Source: Gnetum montanum (taxonomy: Eukaryota; Streptophyta; Gnetopsida; Gnetales; Gnetaceae). Taken from it: a DNA stretch of 20,778 nt. The notes beneath the pieces are model-generated. The model did no database searches and was not told the DNA's origin. It saw nothing but the letters and a program-made list of their open reading frames with translations. Below, piece by piece: positions 1 to 9,784 of this stretch; the stretch's first letter is position 1, and each line of letters opens with the position of its first letter. The position numbers and the translations under genes are program-made. The stretch lies in contig MNCI01005468.1 of the NCBI GenBank assembly GCA_015680685.1, forward strand, positions 3,531 to 24,308, read 5' to 3'.

Positions 1-255
1 AGGTCTGGGATTTGATAGCATTGAAGTACAGCCTGGAGTTTCTCCTCTTGTAAGGCCTTGAGTGCCTTGGCATGCATGTAAGTTTGCACTTGTGCCATAG
101 AGGCAACCCAGAAAGCCTTCTCTTTTTCTTCTGCCATCCTTTTATTCTCTGTCAACAGTTTATCGTGACTCTGATACAACAAGGTGGTGATATCACGGCA
201 ACTGATACAACAGGGTGGTGATATCACGACGACTGATACAATAGGGCTGTGATAT
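1..255 (-). CDS. Partial coiled-coil-like reading frame running off the left edge
   Basis: I do not recognise this protein. Reading the minus strand leftward, one frame is open for about 84 codons from near 255 to the window edge. An internal ATG lies at 137-135, starting MAEEKEKAF. The residues are rich in Lys, Glu, Gln, Ala and Leu (for example KALKALQEEKLQ), which suggests an amphipathic helix or coiled coil. The upstream part of the frame runs through three 31-bp repeats without a stop, so the true start is uncertain. The LQEEK stretch recalls the coiled-coil frame at 20180-20573, so this may be another retroelement-borne copy of that type. That link rests on composition only. It could also be a chance open frame. 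Confidence 0.35.
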
Positions 256-263
256 CACAACTA
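171..263. repeat. Three tandem 31-bp repeats, each with a 10-bp perfect palindrome
   Basis: Units begin at 171, 202 and 233, each starting CTGATACAA. Each unit contains GTGATATCAC, its own reverse complement, at 187-196, 218-227 and 249-258. The third unit is the most diverged. The constant 31-bp spacing is close to three helical turns. Confidence 0.85.
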
Positions 264-380
264 TCAGCACTATGAGCAATTCAGGTCTCATTATTTGTCA
301 ACGCATCCTTGTTGATGCAACCTTGTCAACATAGCTAAATGTGTTAAGACATATGCATCATCACATTGTCTTTATTTTCC

Positions 381-388
381 TATAAATA
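381..388 (+). promoter_or_regulatory. TATA-like box TATAAATA, possibly of a decayed LTR
   Basis: TATAAATA is followed by about 90 bp of mixed sequence reminiscent of the R/U5 part of an LTR. It lies about 120 bp downstream of the palindromic repeats. No LTR ends, primer-binding site or partner LTR were found. This is suggestive only. Confidence 0.2.
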
Positions 389-724
389 TGCAAGCATCCA
401 CTTCGTATTTGATATCATTTGCTTAGCAGTGTTATCAAACTCTTGCACTTTTCTTTCGTAATCTTAGCAAATAGTCAGTGAGTACTCACAACATGGATTT
501 GAGTCAATTGCATGACATCTTTTTCGAGTGGCATTGTACCTAAACACATTTCATGAATGACAATAAGATCGAGATTGACTCATATTCATTGCAATACTTT
601 GACTTAGAATATATTTATTTTCATTGCAATTTACTTTCTATGTACTTCGTTAAGATTTACATTTATGCACATTAATCAATTAGTAGAATGAGGATGACTA
701 GTTTTGAGCATAAACACATATTTG

Positions 725-791
725 CTTGGTAATCCCAGGAGTGTTATTGCTTAGTTTGCTCAGTAACATAACACTTGGTAATCCTAGAAGT
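725..791. repeat. Short direct repeat CTTGGTAATCC(C/T)AG(G/A)AGT
   Basis: An 18-bp motif occurs at 725-742 and again at 774-791, with two transition differences. No further copies were seen. Confidence 0.6.
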
Positions 792-1309
792 AGGTACGTG
801 AGTTTAGGATGTGTGTAACAAGCTAAGAATAGACACTCATCGCCCTTAGGATAGTTTAGAATTTAATTTTATTGTTAATGAGATTAAATAAGTAATTTCT
901 ATGCTATCATTTAGTTTAGTTTAAGGCCCCAACAACATCATAATCATATGCCTCACCTTGGACTGAACCATACGTGATAAAACTACCACTAGTTCAAGTG
1001 AGAAGACAATGACCTGCGATCGACGCTTAACAATCTAGATACTGTACTAATCCCATCCACGAAATTCAACTAGATTGTGCATACACACTTGTGATTCATA
1101 TAGTTGGGCATGGGGGACACTCGTTACTCATCATTGATGCCATTGTTAGGGATGGTGCTAGTGATATAGATTAGTTATATTATAAACAATCATCATAAAA
1201 GCACAGACATTTTATTTTTTAGGAAAAATTAATATTTTACGTCATACACATTATTAATTGAAGACATGTCTTTTTTACATAGGGTCTGTAATCCATCACA
1301 TGATAGGGA
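792..1309. other. Region without a recognisable gene
   Basis: AT-rich sequence. No convincing open frame, RNA gene or transposon signature was seen on either strand. Confidence 0.5.
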
Positions 1310-1423
1310 CACTAGCAGGAGAGATGATAGGATCTATATTGAAGAGAATTGGAGTGAACTACTCCAAGTAGAACACTAGTAGGAGAGATGATAAGATCTA
1401 TATTGAAGAGAATTAGAGTGAAC
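1310..1423. repeat. Tandem duplication, 51-bp core with 63-bp period
   Basis: Copies at 1310-1360 and 1373-1423 match at 48 of 51 positions. The three differences are all C/T or G/A transitions, as expected from decay of methylated cytosines. A 12-bp spacer separates the copies. Confidence 0.85.
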
Positions 1424-1979
1424 CATTGTAAAGATGGGTTTTATATGCTTATTGTGATCCTTGCTACATTCAAAGAGTATGTTAAAAAAACTACATTATA
1501 TGAAACAAATGTTATTATCCCTTTGTCGTTTGAGTGAAGAAATAACATGATAGAATATTCTAAGCAATGGCACCTACAATCATACGTCTCATATTGTTCT
1601 AGATCTTCGATTGCTTTGTGGAACCTGATGCAGAATAATCCACAGGCTAAGCCGTCTCCCACGCTGTAAACAACTCTTAACCTTTTAACCTTTTTCCGAT
1701 TTGTTGCTCTAAATTATATCCATGGGCACCATCTTTAAACTATAATAAAAACGCTTATTTATATCTATACTCCGTTGCGGAGGATGCACATTCACGGCAT
1801 ATTTCCGTAACTGCCTTTTCCAATATCAAGTCTTCCCTTCCAAGTGAAGCCAAAGTCACAGGAGGAACAAAATATTTTGACCAGGAAAAGAGATAAATCT
1901 TGGAAATCAAAAATACCTGAACCCGCTGTAATTAAGAAAGTAAGAAAGCAGAGTAGCTTCAACGGAACTGTGCGCATTC
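1424..1979. other. AT-rich region upstream of the host gene
   Basis: No gene recognised. The short frames here lack family features. The region may include distal promoter sequence for the gene starting at 2327. Confidence 0.4.
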
Positions 1980-2326
1980 AACGTGCGGTGGATCGCTAAA
2001 CACGAAATCAAATCGCAGGAGCGCAAGATATCAAAAAAATGGAGCGCGCACGAAAACGGGGATTCCACGTGGATGCCAAGCGTTCCACGTCGCATTCCAT
2101 TGTTGCACAGATCCTCCATTCTTCTTCTTCTTCTTCCATATTTTATTTCATTTCATGTTTTTCTTTTCATCCACCGTCACTTTTTCGTTTTCACGTTTCC
2201 CGGAGACGTCGCAATTGGATGCGTTTCGTTCGCTCATTTTGGTCCGAGATCGACGTTATGGATGCAGGAAACCGGACGTCTTGATCGCCGACCTGTTGTT
2301 ATGCTTTCGCATCTTTGGGCGCACAA
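1980..2326 (+). promoter_or_regulatory. CpG-rich proximal promoter and 5' UTR of the PIEZO-like gene
   Basis: This block keeps many CpG dinucleotides while the rest of the window is CpG-poor, which suggests an unmethylated promoter. A palindromic G-box (CACGTG) lies at 2066-2071, CACGTC at 2086-2091, CACGTT near 2192-2197, and GACGTC at 2205-2210 and 2275-2280, with a further ACGT at 2253-2256. ACGT cores are established binding sites of plant bZIP factors, and G-boxes also of bHLH factors. A CT-rich tract (about 2113-2137, TTC repeats) is typical of plant 5' leaders. No clear TATA box was seen, so the transcription start cannot be placed. Upstream ATGs at 2259 and 2301 may lie in the leader; the latter opens a short frame ending at 2342 that overlaps the main start out of frame. 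Confidence 0.55.
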
Positions 2327-2393
2327 ATGGCGAGGACGATGACCATCATCAGAGATGTTGCAGGGGCCCTTGCTGCTGTTTTGCTCCTCGTAG
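2327..2393 (+). CDS. First coding exon of a plant PIEZO-like mechanosensitive channel (partial gene)
   Basis: The ATG at 2327 sits in a good plant context (CACAAATGG). It opens 22 codons plus one base, ending at a strong donor G|GTACGT (2393/2394). The peptide starts MARTMTIIRDVAGALAAV and ends in LLLV, a short polar head followed by an aliphatic helix. Splicing to 15798 keeps the frame (G + TC gives Val) and extends the helix into ALLDWSLISF. Plant PIEZO proteins are very large plasma-membrane or vacuolar cation channels that respond to membrane tension. Their N-terminus has the same order: a short Ala/Leu helix, then an (I/L)(N/D)WS(L/V)ISF segment. Only about 50 residues are visible, so the family call comes from this motif and the exon phase, not a full-length match. 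It could instead be another polytopic membrane protein. Confidence 0.6.
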
Positions 2394-3090
2394 GTACGTT
2401 ACTGTGTCTCTCTGCAGCTCATGTAGTTGCCGCAGCTGGTTCCTGTATGTTGTCAATTGAATTTCTAGCTCAATTTGGTTAAAATCGGTGTTTTGTTGGG
2501 AACATCGCATCAGCTTAGAAATAAGGATAATTTAGGAGGTTAGATTTTAGAACGCGGGAAATGTATTCTTACAGAAAAGGTAGAGCGATGTAAGTTTAGT
2601 TGCGAGTTAGCCATCTAGCCATCGGCTTTGTGGAGCGCACAAAAGCAACTGCGAAGCTTGAACTTCTAGCTACTAGAGCTCAACTTTACACATTGAAACA
2701 TGTAAAGAATTATATCAGAACAGTCTTAACTCAGTTCTGCAGATACAAGAAGAAGCTAGCATGAGAGGCGTTATAGGATTCTTTTTTTGCCCTCAACATG
2801 GTCTATATCCGGATAATTACCTTCGCAGATTCACTGAGTAATGGATAATATATATGTAACTATAATTTGTTTTTGTTTTTGTTTTTTTTTGTAAATTTGT
2901 TGAAGAGTCAATCTTGGATACATTAACTGTAGAATTTACGCATAGGGTAGAGTGGAGAATGAACTTTATGTTACAAGCTTACATAGCTAACGTGAGTTTT
3001 CGACTTGACAGTAACGAGGAGGCAGCTACTGTTCAATCTTTAAAAGCCAAATCTTCTTCATGTACTTTATTGGTTGCTTATTTATGAATC
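2394..3090. other. Intronic sequence without recognised features
   Basis: AT-rich intron DNA. A T-rich microsatellite of TTTTTG-like units lies at about 2866-2891. No coding signature was seen. Confidence 0.5.
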
Positions 3091-3112
3091 ATTATTGTTG
3101 ATTGAATGTTTA
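3091..3112. repeat. Left target-site duplication of the SINE
   Basis: This 22-bp sequence (start ATTATTGTTG) matches 3299-3320 at 20 of 22 positions. Both differences are G/A transitions. Confidence 0.8.
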
Positions 3113-3298
3113 AAGGATCATCACCTAGAGCCACAGAGCCACAATGCTTATCCTGCTAAGTGGTCCCGGGAAGGTTGGTAGATGAGTGAAAGCCTAACCT
3201 CTTTAAGTGGCTGCGTCCATGCACAAACCTAGGTCTTCAACTTGAGAAACCAACACCTTACCATCACTCCAAGTGACTTGAGAAACAAACACCTTACT
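3113..3298 (-). mobile_element. tRNA-derived SINE, antisense to the host gene
   Basis: A 186-bp insertion bounded by 22-bp target-site duplications. On the minus strand, a box A-like TGGTAAGGTGTTGG (3263-3250) is followed 34 bases later by a decayed box B-like GGTTTGTGCAT (3229-3219). That is the usual spacing of an internal Pol III promoter. The body continues to about 3113 with little or no tail. The head is duplicated: CTTGAGAAACCAACACCTTAC at 3241-3261 recurs at 3277-3297 with one mismatch, so there are two box A-like sequences. SINEs do not encode proteins and depend on LINE enzymes to move; two LINE types in this window are possible helpers. The family is not identified. Confidence 0.65.
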
Positions 3299-3320
3299 AT
3301 TATTGTTAATTGAATATTTA
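3299..3320. repeat. Right target-site duplication of the SINE
   Basis: Partner of 3091-3112, with two transition differences in 22 bp. Confidence 0.8.
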
Positions 3321-5321
3321 TGGGCATCAATTAATTGAACAAAATACAACAGTAGTACCTTTGCTATCCTTAACAAAAACTGATTTTGGATAATGTGTTA
3401 AAACCATTGTTATTGGACTCAGAGGCAGTCTAAGTCAAGCTTAACTAAACATCCTAAAAATTGTAACTTTTCAAGAAAACAAGTCTAATTGGGGAAATTG
3501 ATAATACTCAAAATACTACAAACCCATCAAGCATTGCTGAAACTCAGGAAAATCTGCACAAACCCGTGACTTCTATAATAATGGCAAAACTTGAACAGGT
3601 GCTGCAGCACATAGAAAGTTACTGAGGACTAAGTCATATATGTCAGCTTATCCCCACCAGGATGACTTATGCAAAATTCTTTATCTTTTTATGTTTTGGA
3701 TTACATTCTCTTGCTTCAACTCATTACTTCTATGTAAAATACTCTACTGAGCTTTCTTTGTAATATCCATATATGGGTACTGTTTTCAACATACCTGGTC
3801 TCTTTCATCTTATGTACGGATGACTCCTAGTGCTTATTTCAATTCTCCTCTTTGAGATTTCTTCATCAGAATTCTTCAGGTTGGATGGTTCAACTTCTAC
3901 TCCTTTGCAATTTCGTCTCTCCTTCAACTACTTTAGTTGAGCTAATGTAGTTCCAGTATAACTCTTTGTTGGAGGGAGCATTTGGTTGTATATGGACCAC
4001 AATATTCTATCTTATTGTTTACATCTTTTGGCTCTTCCAAACAGATGTTCTTCCTCATCCTTTGCCTGTTACTAATGACTTTTAGTTAAGCTGTCTCACC
4101 ATGGATAAATTTGTACTGTTCTTGTTTTACTTCAGATTACTTGGTATTCTTCCTTACCCGCAATGTATCCACTGATTACCTTTATCTGTATACACCTTAT
4201 GTGGATTACAGATCTTTCATTTACTTTGTCATATTCAACTCTGGTCTTTTTCTCCTTTACATATTTTTGTATCTCATTAGATATCCTCCTCCATCATTTA
4301 TCCTTATCTACACGTCATCCTTATGTGGGACTGACTTATTAATCTCTTGAACCAATGTTTTTGTTGGGTGCAAACATGTCTTTTGATGGTTGTCTAATCT
4401 TGTTTCTTGTTCCCCTATCTCATATGTTATCTTGCACGAGAGCTTTCTAAGATTGGTATTTCACAGTGATAATGTTGTCTGACACATCCAATATTTGTTT
4501 AAGTGTTTAATAAATGTGGTTACAATTTCATAAATTATGATGTTGGAAAATATGATAAAAATGGTATATAAATTTATTAAATTGTGGTTTCAAGCAAATG
4601 TTGATCAAGTAATGCAATGAGGTGTGTGCATGTACAAGTTTTTAAATGGGCAGGTTATTTTGTATTGAAATTTTCAAGGAGCATTAGTTACAACTTGAAC
4701 TTGAAAAGAGACTTTAATGAGACACAAGTAAAATCTTCTTTTCCCAGGCTTTCTTGCTCTTTGAACAGCAATATTCCAGAAATTTTAAAATAGGAAACTT
4801 AAGCTCCTTAATTGAAGCACAGATGGGAATGTTGGGATTGCTTCTCTCATTTTCTCTTCCCTTCTTTTTGTCTTTGTTGAAAATGCTTTGCTTACATATT
4901 GCAAACAGTCCCTAGCTCCAAAAGCAATACTAGTACATGAAGGTTTTTATTTAAGGAGCTTTTGTTGAAGCTTACATTAAAATGGTAGCTATAAATTCAA
5001 TGGCAAACTCTCTCCTCGCATTTAGAGTGAGGCTTTATAAATAGTTAAAAAGGGAATGCATGGTATTGAAATAAAATGGAAAGTATATAATAGAAAGTTT
5101 TAAAATATTGATGGATAAAAACTACAAGATTATGTTGATTGCATTTGACTAAAAATAGTAGTGCGAAAAATCCAAGTTCAATAAAACAATGTTGGATAAC
5201 ATTTTAAATAGATATTGGAACAACTACTTCAATTATTAATTATGCAAATCTTTAATTATCTTCTAACAAGTCATGCACCATAAGATCTCTAAGTCGATGA
5301 CAACCAAAATATGATGTTTTT
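3321..5321. other. Intronic stretch without a recognised gene
   Basis: About 2 kb of AT-rich intron. The plus strand at 4111-4350 is open for 79 codons rich in Tyr, Phe, Leu and Ile, but this reflects pyrimidine-rich composition and matches no family I know. No transposon ends were found. Confidence 0.4.
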
Positions 5322-5434
5322 TCACCACGACAACGACGACCATCATCTTAGGCTTGTCTTAACAAGATGGGTTGGCTACATGAATTTGCTTTTGCCGTTT
5401 ACCTCTATAAAAAATTAAAGTTTGATCTATTTAT
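5322..5434 (-). mobile_element. 3' end of RTE-type LINE copy 2, separated from its body by copy 1
   Basis: The minus strand reads RGKRQKQIHVANP, then DKPKMMVVVVVV, matching the end of plant RTE-type LINE ORFs (RKRIHVADP plus a short 3' terminus). The terminal run of Val is a GTC/GTT/GTG trinucleotide repeat at 5323-5346, like the simple-repeat tails of RTE elements, which lack poly(A). A second, independent copy of the same terminus lies at about 5450-5505, so two RTE 3' ends sit in tandem here. The simplest reading is that copy 1 inserted into copy 2 and split it. Confidence 0.65.
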
Positions 5435-5443
5435 AATTTTTTA

Positions 5444-8053
5444 AACATTGTCATCCTATCCTTATCCCAACTACATGAGGTTGACAATATGAGTTCTTTT
5501 ATGCCATTTGCTTCTATTAAGAGCAATATAAGCATTAATACCCAAATCTCAGATGTCTTTCTTTATACAAGCAAACCAAGTATGCTTTGGTGTACCTCTT
5601 TGTTGGGGGGAGGGGGATGTATTGGAACCTGAAGGAATGAGTATAAGTACACCCCAAGATACATAGCCAACATGATACTTTAGAAGAATTATAGAGGAAT
5701 ATAATGATGACTCAAGTAATTTGAATAGGCAACCGCTTGTCTAACAAGTCAATGAGCGAACCACTGGAGCCACCTATCACTTTGTTGGTTCCCCTCAACT
5801 TTAATAAAGTGGCCTCTTCTAATAGGAGTGTTTTCTAGTCTCTTGATTACATTACCAAACTAACGAATACAACCTTCCTTAATCTTTTCATCTATTGGTG
5901 CTACTTCTAAATTTTTGCTACTTCTAAATTTCTGCTAATAAGAGAGGATTTGATTTGATCTTTCCTAGTCACATTCAACATCCAGCTTAGCATACACATC
6001 TCTATCATATGCATGCATTGAGCCTGATGCTTTTTGATAGACTAACATTCTGCACCATATAGCATTGTAGGTTTGATAGTAGTTTTGTAGCACTTACCAA
6101 CCTAGCATGGATTCTTTTATCATAAAGCACACCACTAGCTTTCTGCCATGTTTTCCATTTTGCTTCAATTTTGTTTGTCACTTCATTGTTAATTTCACCA
6201 TCTAGTTGAACAAAAGACCCTAAGTATGTGACTTGTGTACATTGAGAAAGTTCTTGGTTTGGATTTTAATATTTGTATTTTCATTACTTGCTTTTCCACT
6301 AAAACTACACTCTTATGTATTCCGGTTTACTTATACTAATCCTCAACCACTTTAATTCTAGGGTGTTTCCTCAAGTTTCCATTTTTGCAGCAAGGACTTC
6401 CTTAGATTCATTTATCAAAATAATGTCATCAACAAGGAACATATACCATAGATATTATCTTCACTATTGTTAGTTAGGTTATCTATTATAATGGCAAACA
6501 AATAAGGGCTTACAGAAGATCCTTGGTGTAACCCTACCTTCATTGGAAAGTTTGAAGTTTCTTCACAGATAGTGCAAACTTGAGTTGTTGCTCTATCCTA
6601 GATGTTTTGAATAGACTATATGTACCCAATAGGAATATCCTTTTTCTTTAATGCCTACCAAATAGTATCTCGGGGAACTTTATCATAAGCTTTCTCTAAA
6701 TCAATGAAAATCATTTGTAGATTCCTCCTCTTCCACTTACATTTCTCTATTAACTATCATAGTAAGAAGATAACTTAGTTGATCTTCTAGGCATAAAGCT
6801 GAACCAATTCTCAGAAATAGTTGATTGTTGCCTCAAGCATTGTTCTGTAATCCTTTCTCATAGCATTGTGGTGTGACTCTTTATAGTTCCCACAATTTTG
6901 GATGTCTCTCTTGTTCTTGTAGATGGGGTACTATAGTGCTTCACTCTAATGATCTGACATTTTCCACTTCTCTTTCATCTTGTTGAATAAAATTATGAAC
7001 CAAGAAATCCTTATATCTTTCAAAGATTTCCATACTTTTATAGGGATACCATCTAGTCCCACCACTTGACTATTCTTCTTCTTCATAATAGCTTTATTTG
7101 CTTGAAAGAAAAAAAAGGTTTATGATTGTTATGTTCAATTCCATATCTTCAACTTCATCTATGGGGAATTCTTCATTAAGAAGCCCTTGAAGATAGATCC
7201 CCTCTATCATTAGACTTGAGGCATCTAATATGGTGAAAGTCTTTGCACCTCTTGTTTTGAGTCTTGGTTAGCTTGTAAATGGACTTCTTACCCTCCTTAG
7301 TTTCTAGATTGTTCTAAGTCTTCTTTGCCACATACTTCGCTATCTTGTATCTTTCAAAGTCATTCTATCTCCTACCTTGTTGCCACTTATTGAAACATTT
7401 CTTTTTATTTTGACTTTTTCATTGCACTTTATTGCTCCACCAACATGTTTCCTTTTGTGTATACTTATTTCCTTTTTAAAATTCTAAGGATGTCCTTTTC
7501 TATTTTCTTGATACAACTTCTCATCTAACTCCAATTATCATTCACATTGAAGTTTAAATCCCAATGTCATTTTGTGAGCCATCTATCTTTAAAAAGTGAT
7601 ACCTTTTCTTCCTTTAGATTCTACCATTTTATGCAAGGCACCCTCTTCTTAAAGTTTGAAAGTCTAATCCATCACCATAAGTCTATGTTGGGTTGTAAGA
7701 GCTTCTATTGGAATGGCTTTGCAATTCTTACATGTTCTCCAATCTCTCTCTCACCAAAATATAATCTATTTGGATTTAGTTGCTTCCGCTCTTAAAAGTT
7801 ACCAAGTGTTCAACCCTTTTCTTGATATAGGTATTAGCTATTGCAAGATCATAGGCCAACGCAAACTCAAGAATAGACTTTGGCATCTCATTTCTTTTTC
7901 CTATGTAGTGCCCTTGATGTACTCTCTTGTAACTTGTTGTAGTTGATTCCACATGTCCATTAAAATCTCCTCCACTAATAATACCTTTATGCTATGGTAT
8001 CTATTGCATAAGTCCATCCAAAAAATCCGATAAGGTCTTATTAACTATTAGTA
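5444..8053 (-). pseudogene. RTE-type LINE copy 1: endonuclease and reverse transcriptase ORF, decayed
   Basis: The autonomous element copies its RNA at a nicked chromosomal site using its endonuclease and reverse transcriptase. Translating the minus strand from high to low coordinates gives the ordered motifs of the plant RTE clade. The endonuclease end reads GGDFNGHVEST (near 7975-7940), LAIANTYIKKR (near 7840), and CKAIPIEALTTQHRLMVMD (near 7720-7665). The reverse transcriptase reads FIDLEKAYDKVPRDTIW (near 6710-6665), GLHQGSSVSPYLFAII (near 6535-6485), and FLVDDIILINES (near 6440-6405, catalytic DD kept). The C-terminus reads TYLGSFVQLDGEIN (near 6230-6190), FGNVIKRLENTPIRRG (near 5865-5820) and HKRTHIVNLM (near 5505-5475). 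Many stops and frameshifts make it inactive. The N-terminal part of the endonuclease is missing, so it is 5'-truncated. The plus-strand frames at 7547-7946 are shadows. Confidence 0.85.
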
Positions 8054-8925
8054 AATTTTTTATATTTTTTGTAACAGTTCCCATATCTTTTTCGGTCTTC
8101 CTTTTGGTGGGTTTCCTAGAATTCAGATGTGGTAACTATTTCCAAGAGTTTTATTATCTAATCTTCTTTTAACATGGCCAAACTATCTAAGATGTTGTTT
8201 GTGTAGTTTATTTATGAGAGATATCACTCTAAGTTTTCGTTTAATATTTGTATTATGAAATTTGTCTTGTCCTATACCATTTAGCATTCATTTGAGCATT
8301 TGTGTTTCTGTCACATTGATTTATTATTAATATACTTGATTACTGTCTTGTAGATTTTTTTTGTTAGTTTTATTGGGATCCTTTAATTATATAGTACACC
8401 ACTAGCTTGTGTCCATTTTGGCCATCTTGTCTGAGTCCTATTTCTTGTATTCTTAATAATTTCACTATTTGCTTAGAGAATTCATCCTATGTAGTAGACT
8501 ATTTACATTGAGTGTCTTCTTGGCCTTAAATTGTTACTTCTATTTCATCACTGTTCATACTTTCAGTATAATTACAGTCCATGTAGTTTGTTTTACTTAT
8601 ACTAAGTTTTAAGCCTTTTGACAATAATGTTTGTCTCTATCATTTTAAAAGCAATATTTGCACAAGATGTGTCTGTTAGTGCAATATTATTAGCAAATAT
8701 CATACATCATGGGATTTTATCCTGTATTTCTTTAGCTCATCCATAACAATGGCAAATAACTATAGCCTAAGCGCAGACCCTTGATGGAGATTTACTGTGA
8801 ATGGAAATTTAGAAGTTATTTCACATGTTATTCTAACTCTAGTTACAGGCAATGCTGATTTTTTATCTTTCTCATCATGTCCATAATTTTAATTATGTAG
8901 TAAGAGTGCAATATTTCAAGTTGCC
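8054..8925 (-). pseudogene. RTE-type LINE copy 2: partial reverse transcriptase, decayed
   Basis: A second, more diverged RTE-type fragment on the minus strand. In order it reads TRVRITCEITSKFPF, then TVNLHQGSALR (near 8850-8780), LKLSISKTNYMDCNY (near 8620-8570), FGHVKRRLDNKTL (near 8185-8140) and GNPPKGRPKKIWELL (near 8125-8085). These match the middle and C-terminal half of plant RTE ORFs. The polymerase active-site loop is degraded (about 8700) and several stops are present. The fragment stops just before the expected IHVADP-like terminus, which appears instead at 5322-5434, on the other side of copy 1. Its 5' part (fingers and endonuclease) was not recognised beyond about 8925. Confidence 0.8.
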
Positions 8926-9489
8926 ATTGGACTTGGTTTTTTACCTGTTCTTGTCCTTGATGTGAGAGTCTTTATCCACTTTCTAGAAGATATGGCACCA
9001 ATGTTACATGATGTTTTTGGAGGATGCCCTTGCCAATCTTTGTTCATTTTTTGTAGCTGCCCTGCAACTATTGCATGTCACATTTAGGTATGCCCTAGCC
9101 TCTGTGAAATCTAAAAGAGAGGTCATCCATAGAATTTGGCATGGTTTTACAACTAATTACCAACCTAATGCTGACCCCTTCATTTCAAATTCAGGTTCAG
9201 GACCTGCAATGGCTGAGTTAATATGATAATTGTCCATAATATTAAAAATTGTAATTATAAATTTCTAGGGAATGAACCGTACTCTAAACTTTGTGATTCA
9301 TGAGTTTAATATTCATGACTTTTACTACTTAATAATAACACTTTGTTGCCTATTAATGGTGATATTTAATAGACAGTAGCATAATATCTTTACAAGAAAA
9401 ATTCATTCAGAATGTGGCTTCTTGTTTCGTTTGACATGCTTTTAAAATACAGTAAGTAGCATTTTTCCAGTTAACCATAAGTTGTTTTG
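8926..9489. other. Intronic stretch without a recognised gene
   Basis: A 72-codon plus-strand frame at 9008-9226 has no family features I recognise. The rest is AT-rich. Confidence 0.4.
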
Positions 9490-9507
9490 AAGAATTTCAA
9501 CCGTAAA
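9490..9507. repeat. Left target-site duplication of the L1-type LINE
   Basis: AAGAATTTCAACCGTAAA matches 15412-15429 at 17 of 18 positions. The one difference is CG versus CA, a typical methyl-CpG decay product. Confidence 0.85.
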
Positions 9508-9513
9508 AAGAAA

Positions 9514-9784
9514 TTTTTTTGGAATAAATTTTAGTGTTATTAATTCCAAAAAGAAGCTGTACATGAGTAGCTTGGGTTAGGGCCACCCCATGCCTGACGG
9601 ACTGCGTTGCTGCAAAACCCTGCTCTGCTCGATTTTCTAAATGTGCCCCCTCCCATGGGCAAGCCTAGCCCACACCCACACTTTGTTTACAAATCCCCTT
9701 TCCCCATGTCCCCGCCCACCAAGTCGTCCTCGTGTCCTTGGCTTACATTGCTCACATCACCCTATCCTTCTTCTTCTGTTTGTT
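9514..9784 (-). other. 3' UTR and poly(A) end of the L1-type LINE
   Basis: The minus strand ends TTAATAACACTAAAATTTAT, then TCC and seven As. The same pattern (TTAATA, 10-20 bases, oligo(A)) ends the two retroinsertions at 18585 and 19820. Plus-strand frames here are shadows. Confidence 0.7.

Noticed and set aside
300-910. Possible complete LTR
   Set aside because: There is a TATA-like box, but no TG...CA termini, duplicated partner, primer-binding site or polypurine tract.
1983-2342. 119-codon plus-strand frame over the promoter
   Set aside because: It has CT-tract-derived Leu/Ser runs and no domain, and it overlaps the better-supported exon 1 out of frame.
3219-3263. A functional tRNA gene
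   Set aside because: Box A/B-like motifs are present, but no cloverleaf can be folded and the unit is a 186-bp insertion with target-site duplications, so a SINE is the better call.
4111-4350. 79-codon plus-strand frame with many aromatic residues, suggesting a membrane protein
   Set aside because: Composition follows the local pyrimidine-rich DNA. There are no conserved motifs, and it lies inside intron 1.
7547-7946. Two plus-strand frames of 77-82 codons
   Set aside because: Antisense to the clearly recognisable RTE endonuclease on the minus strand.
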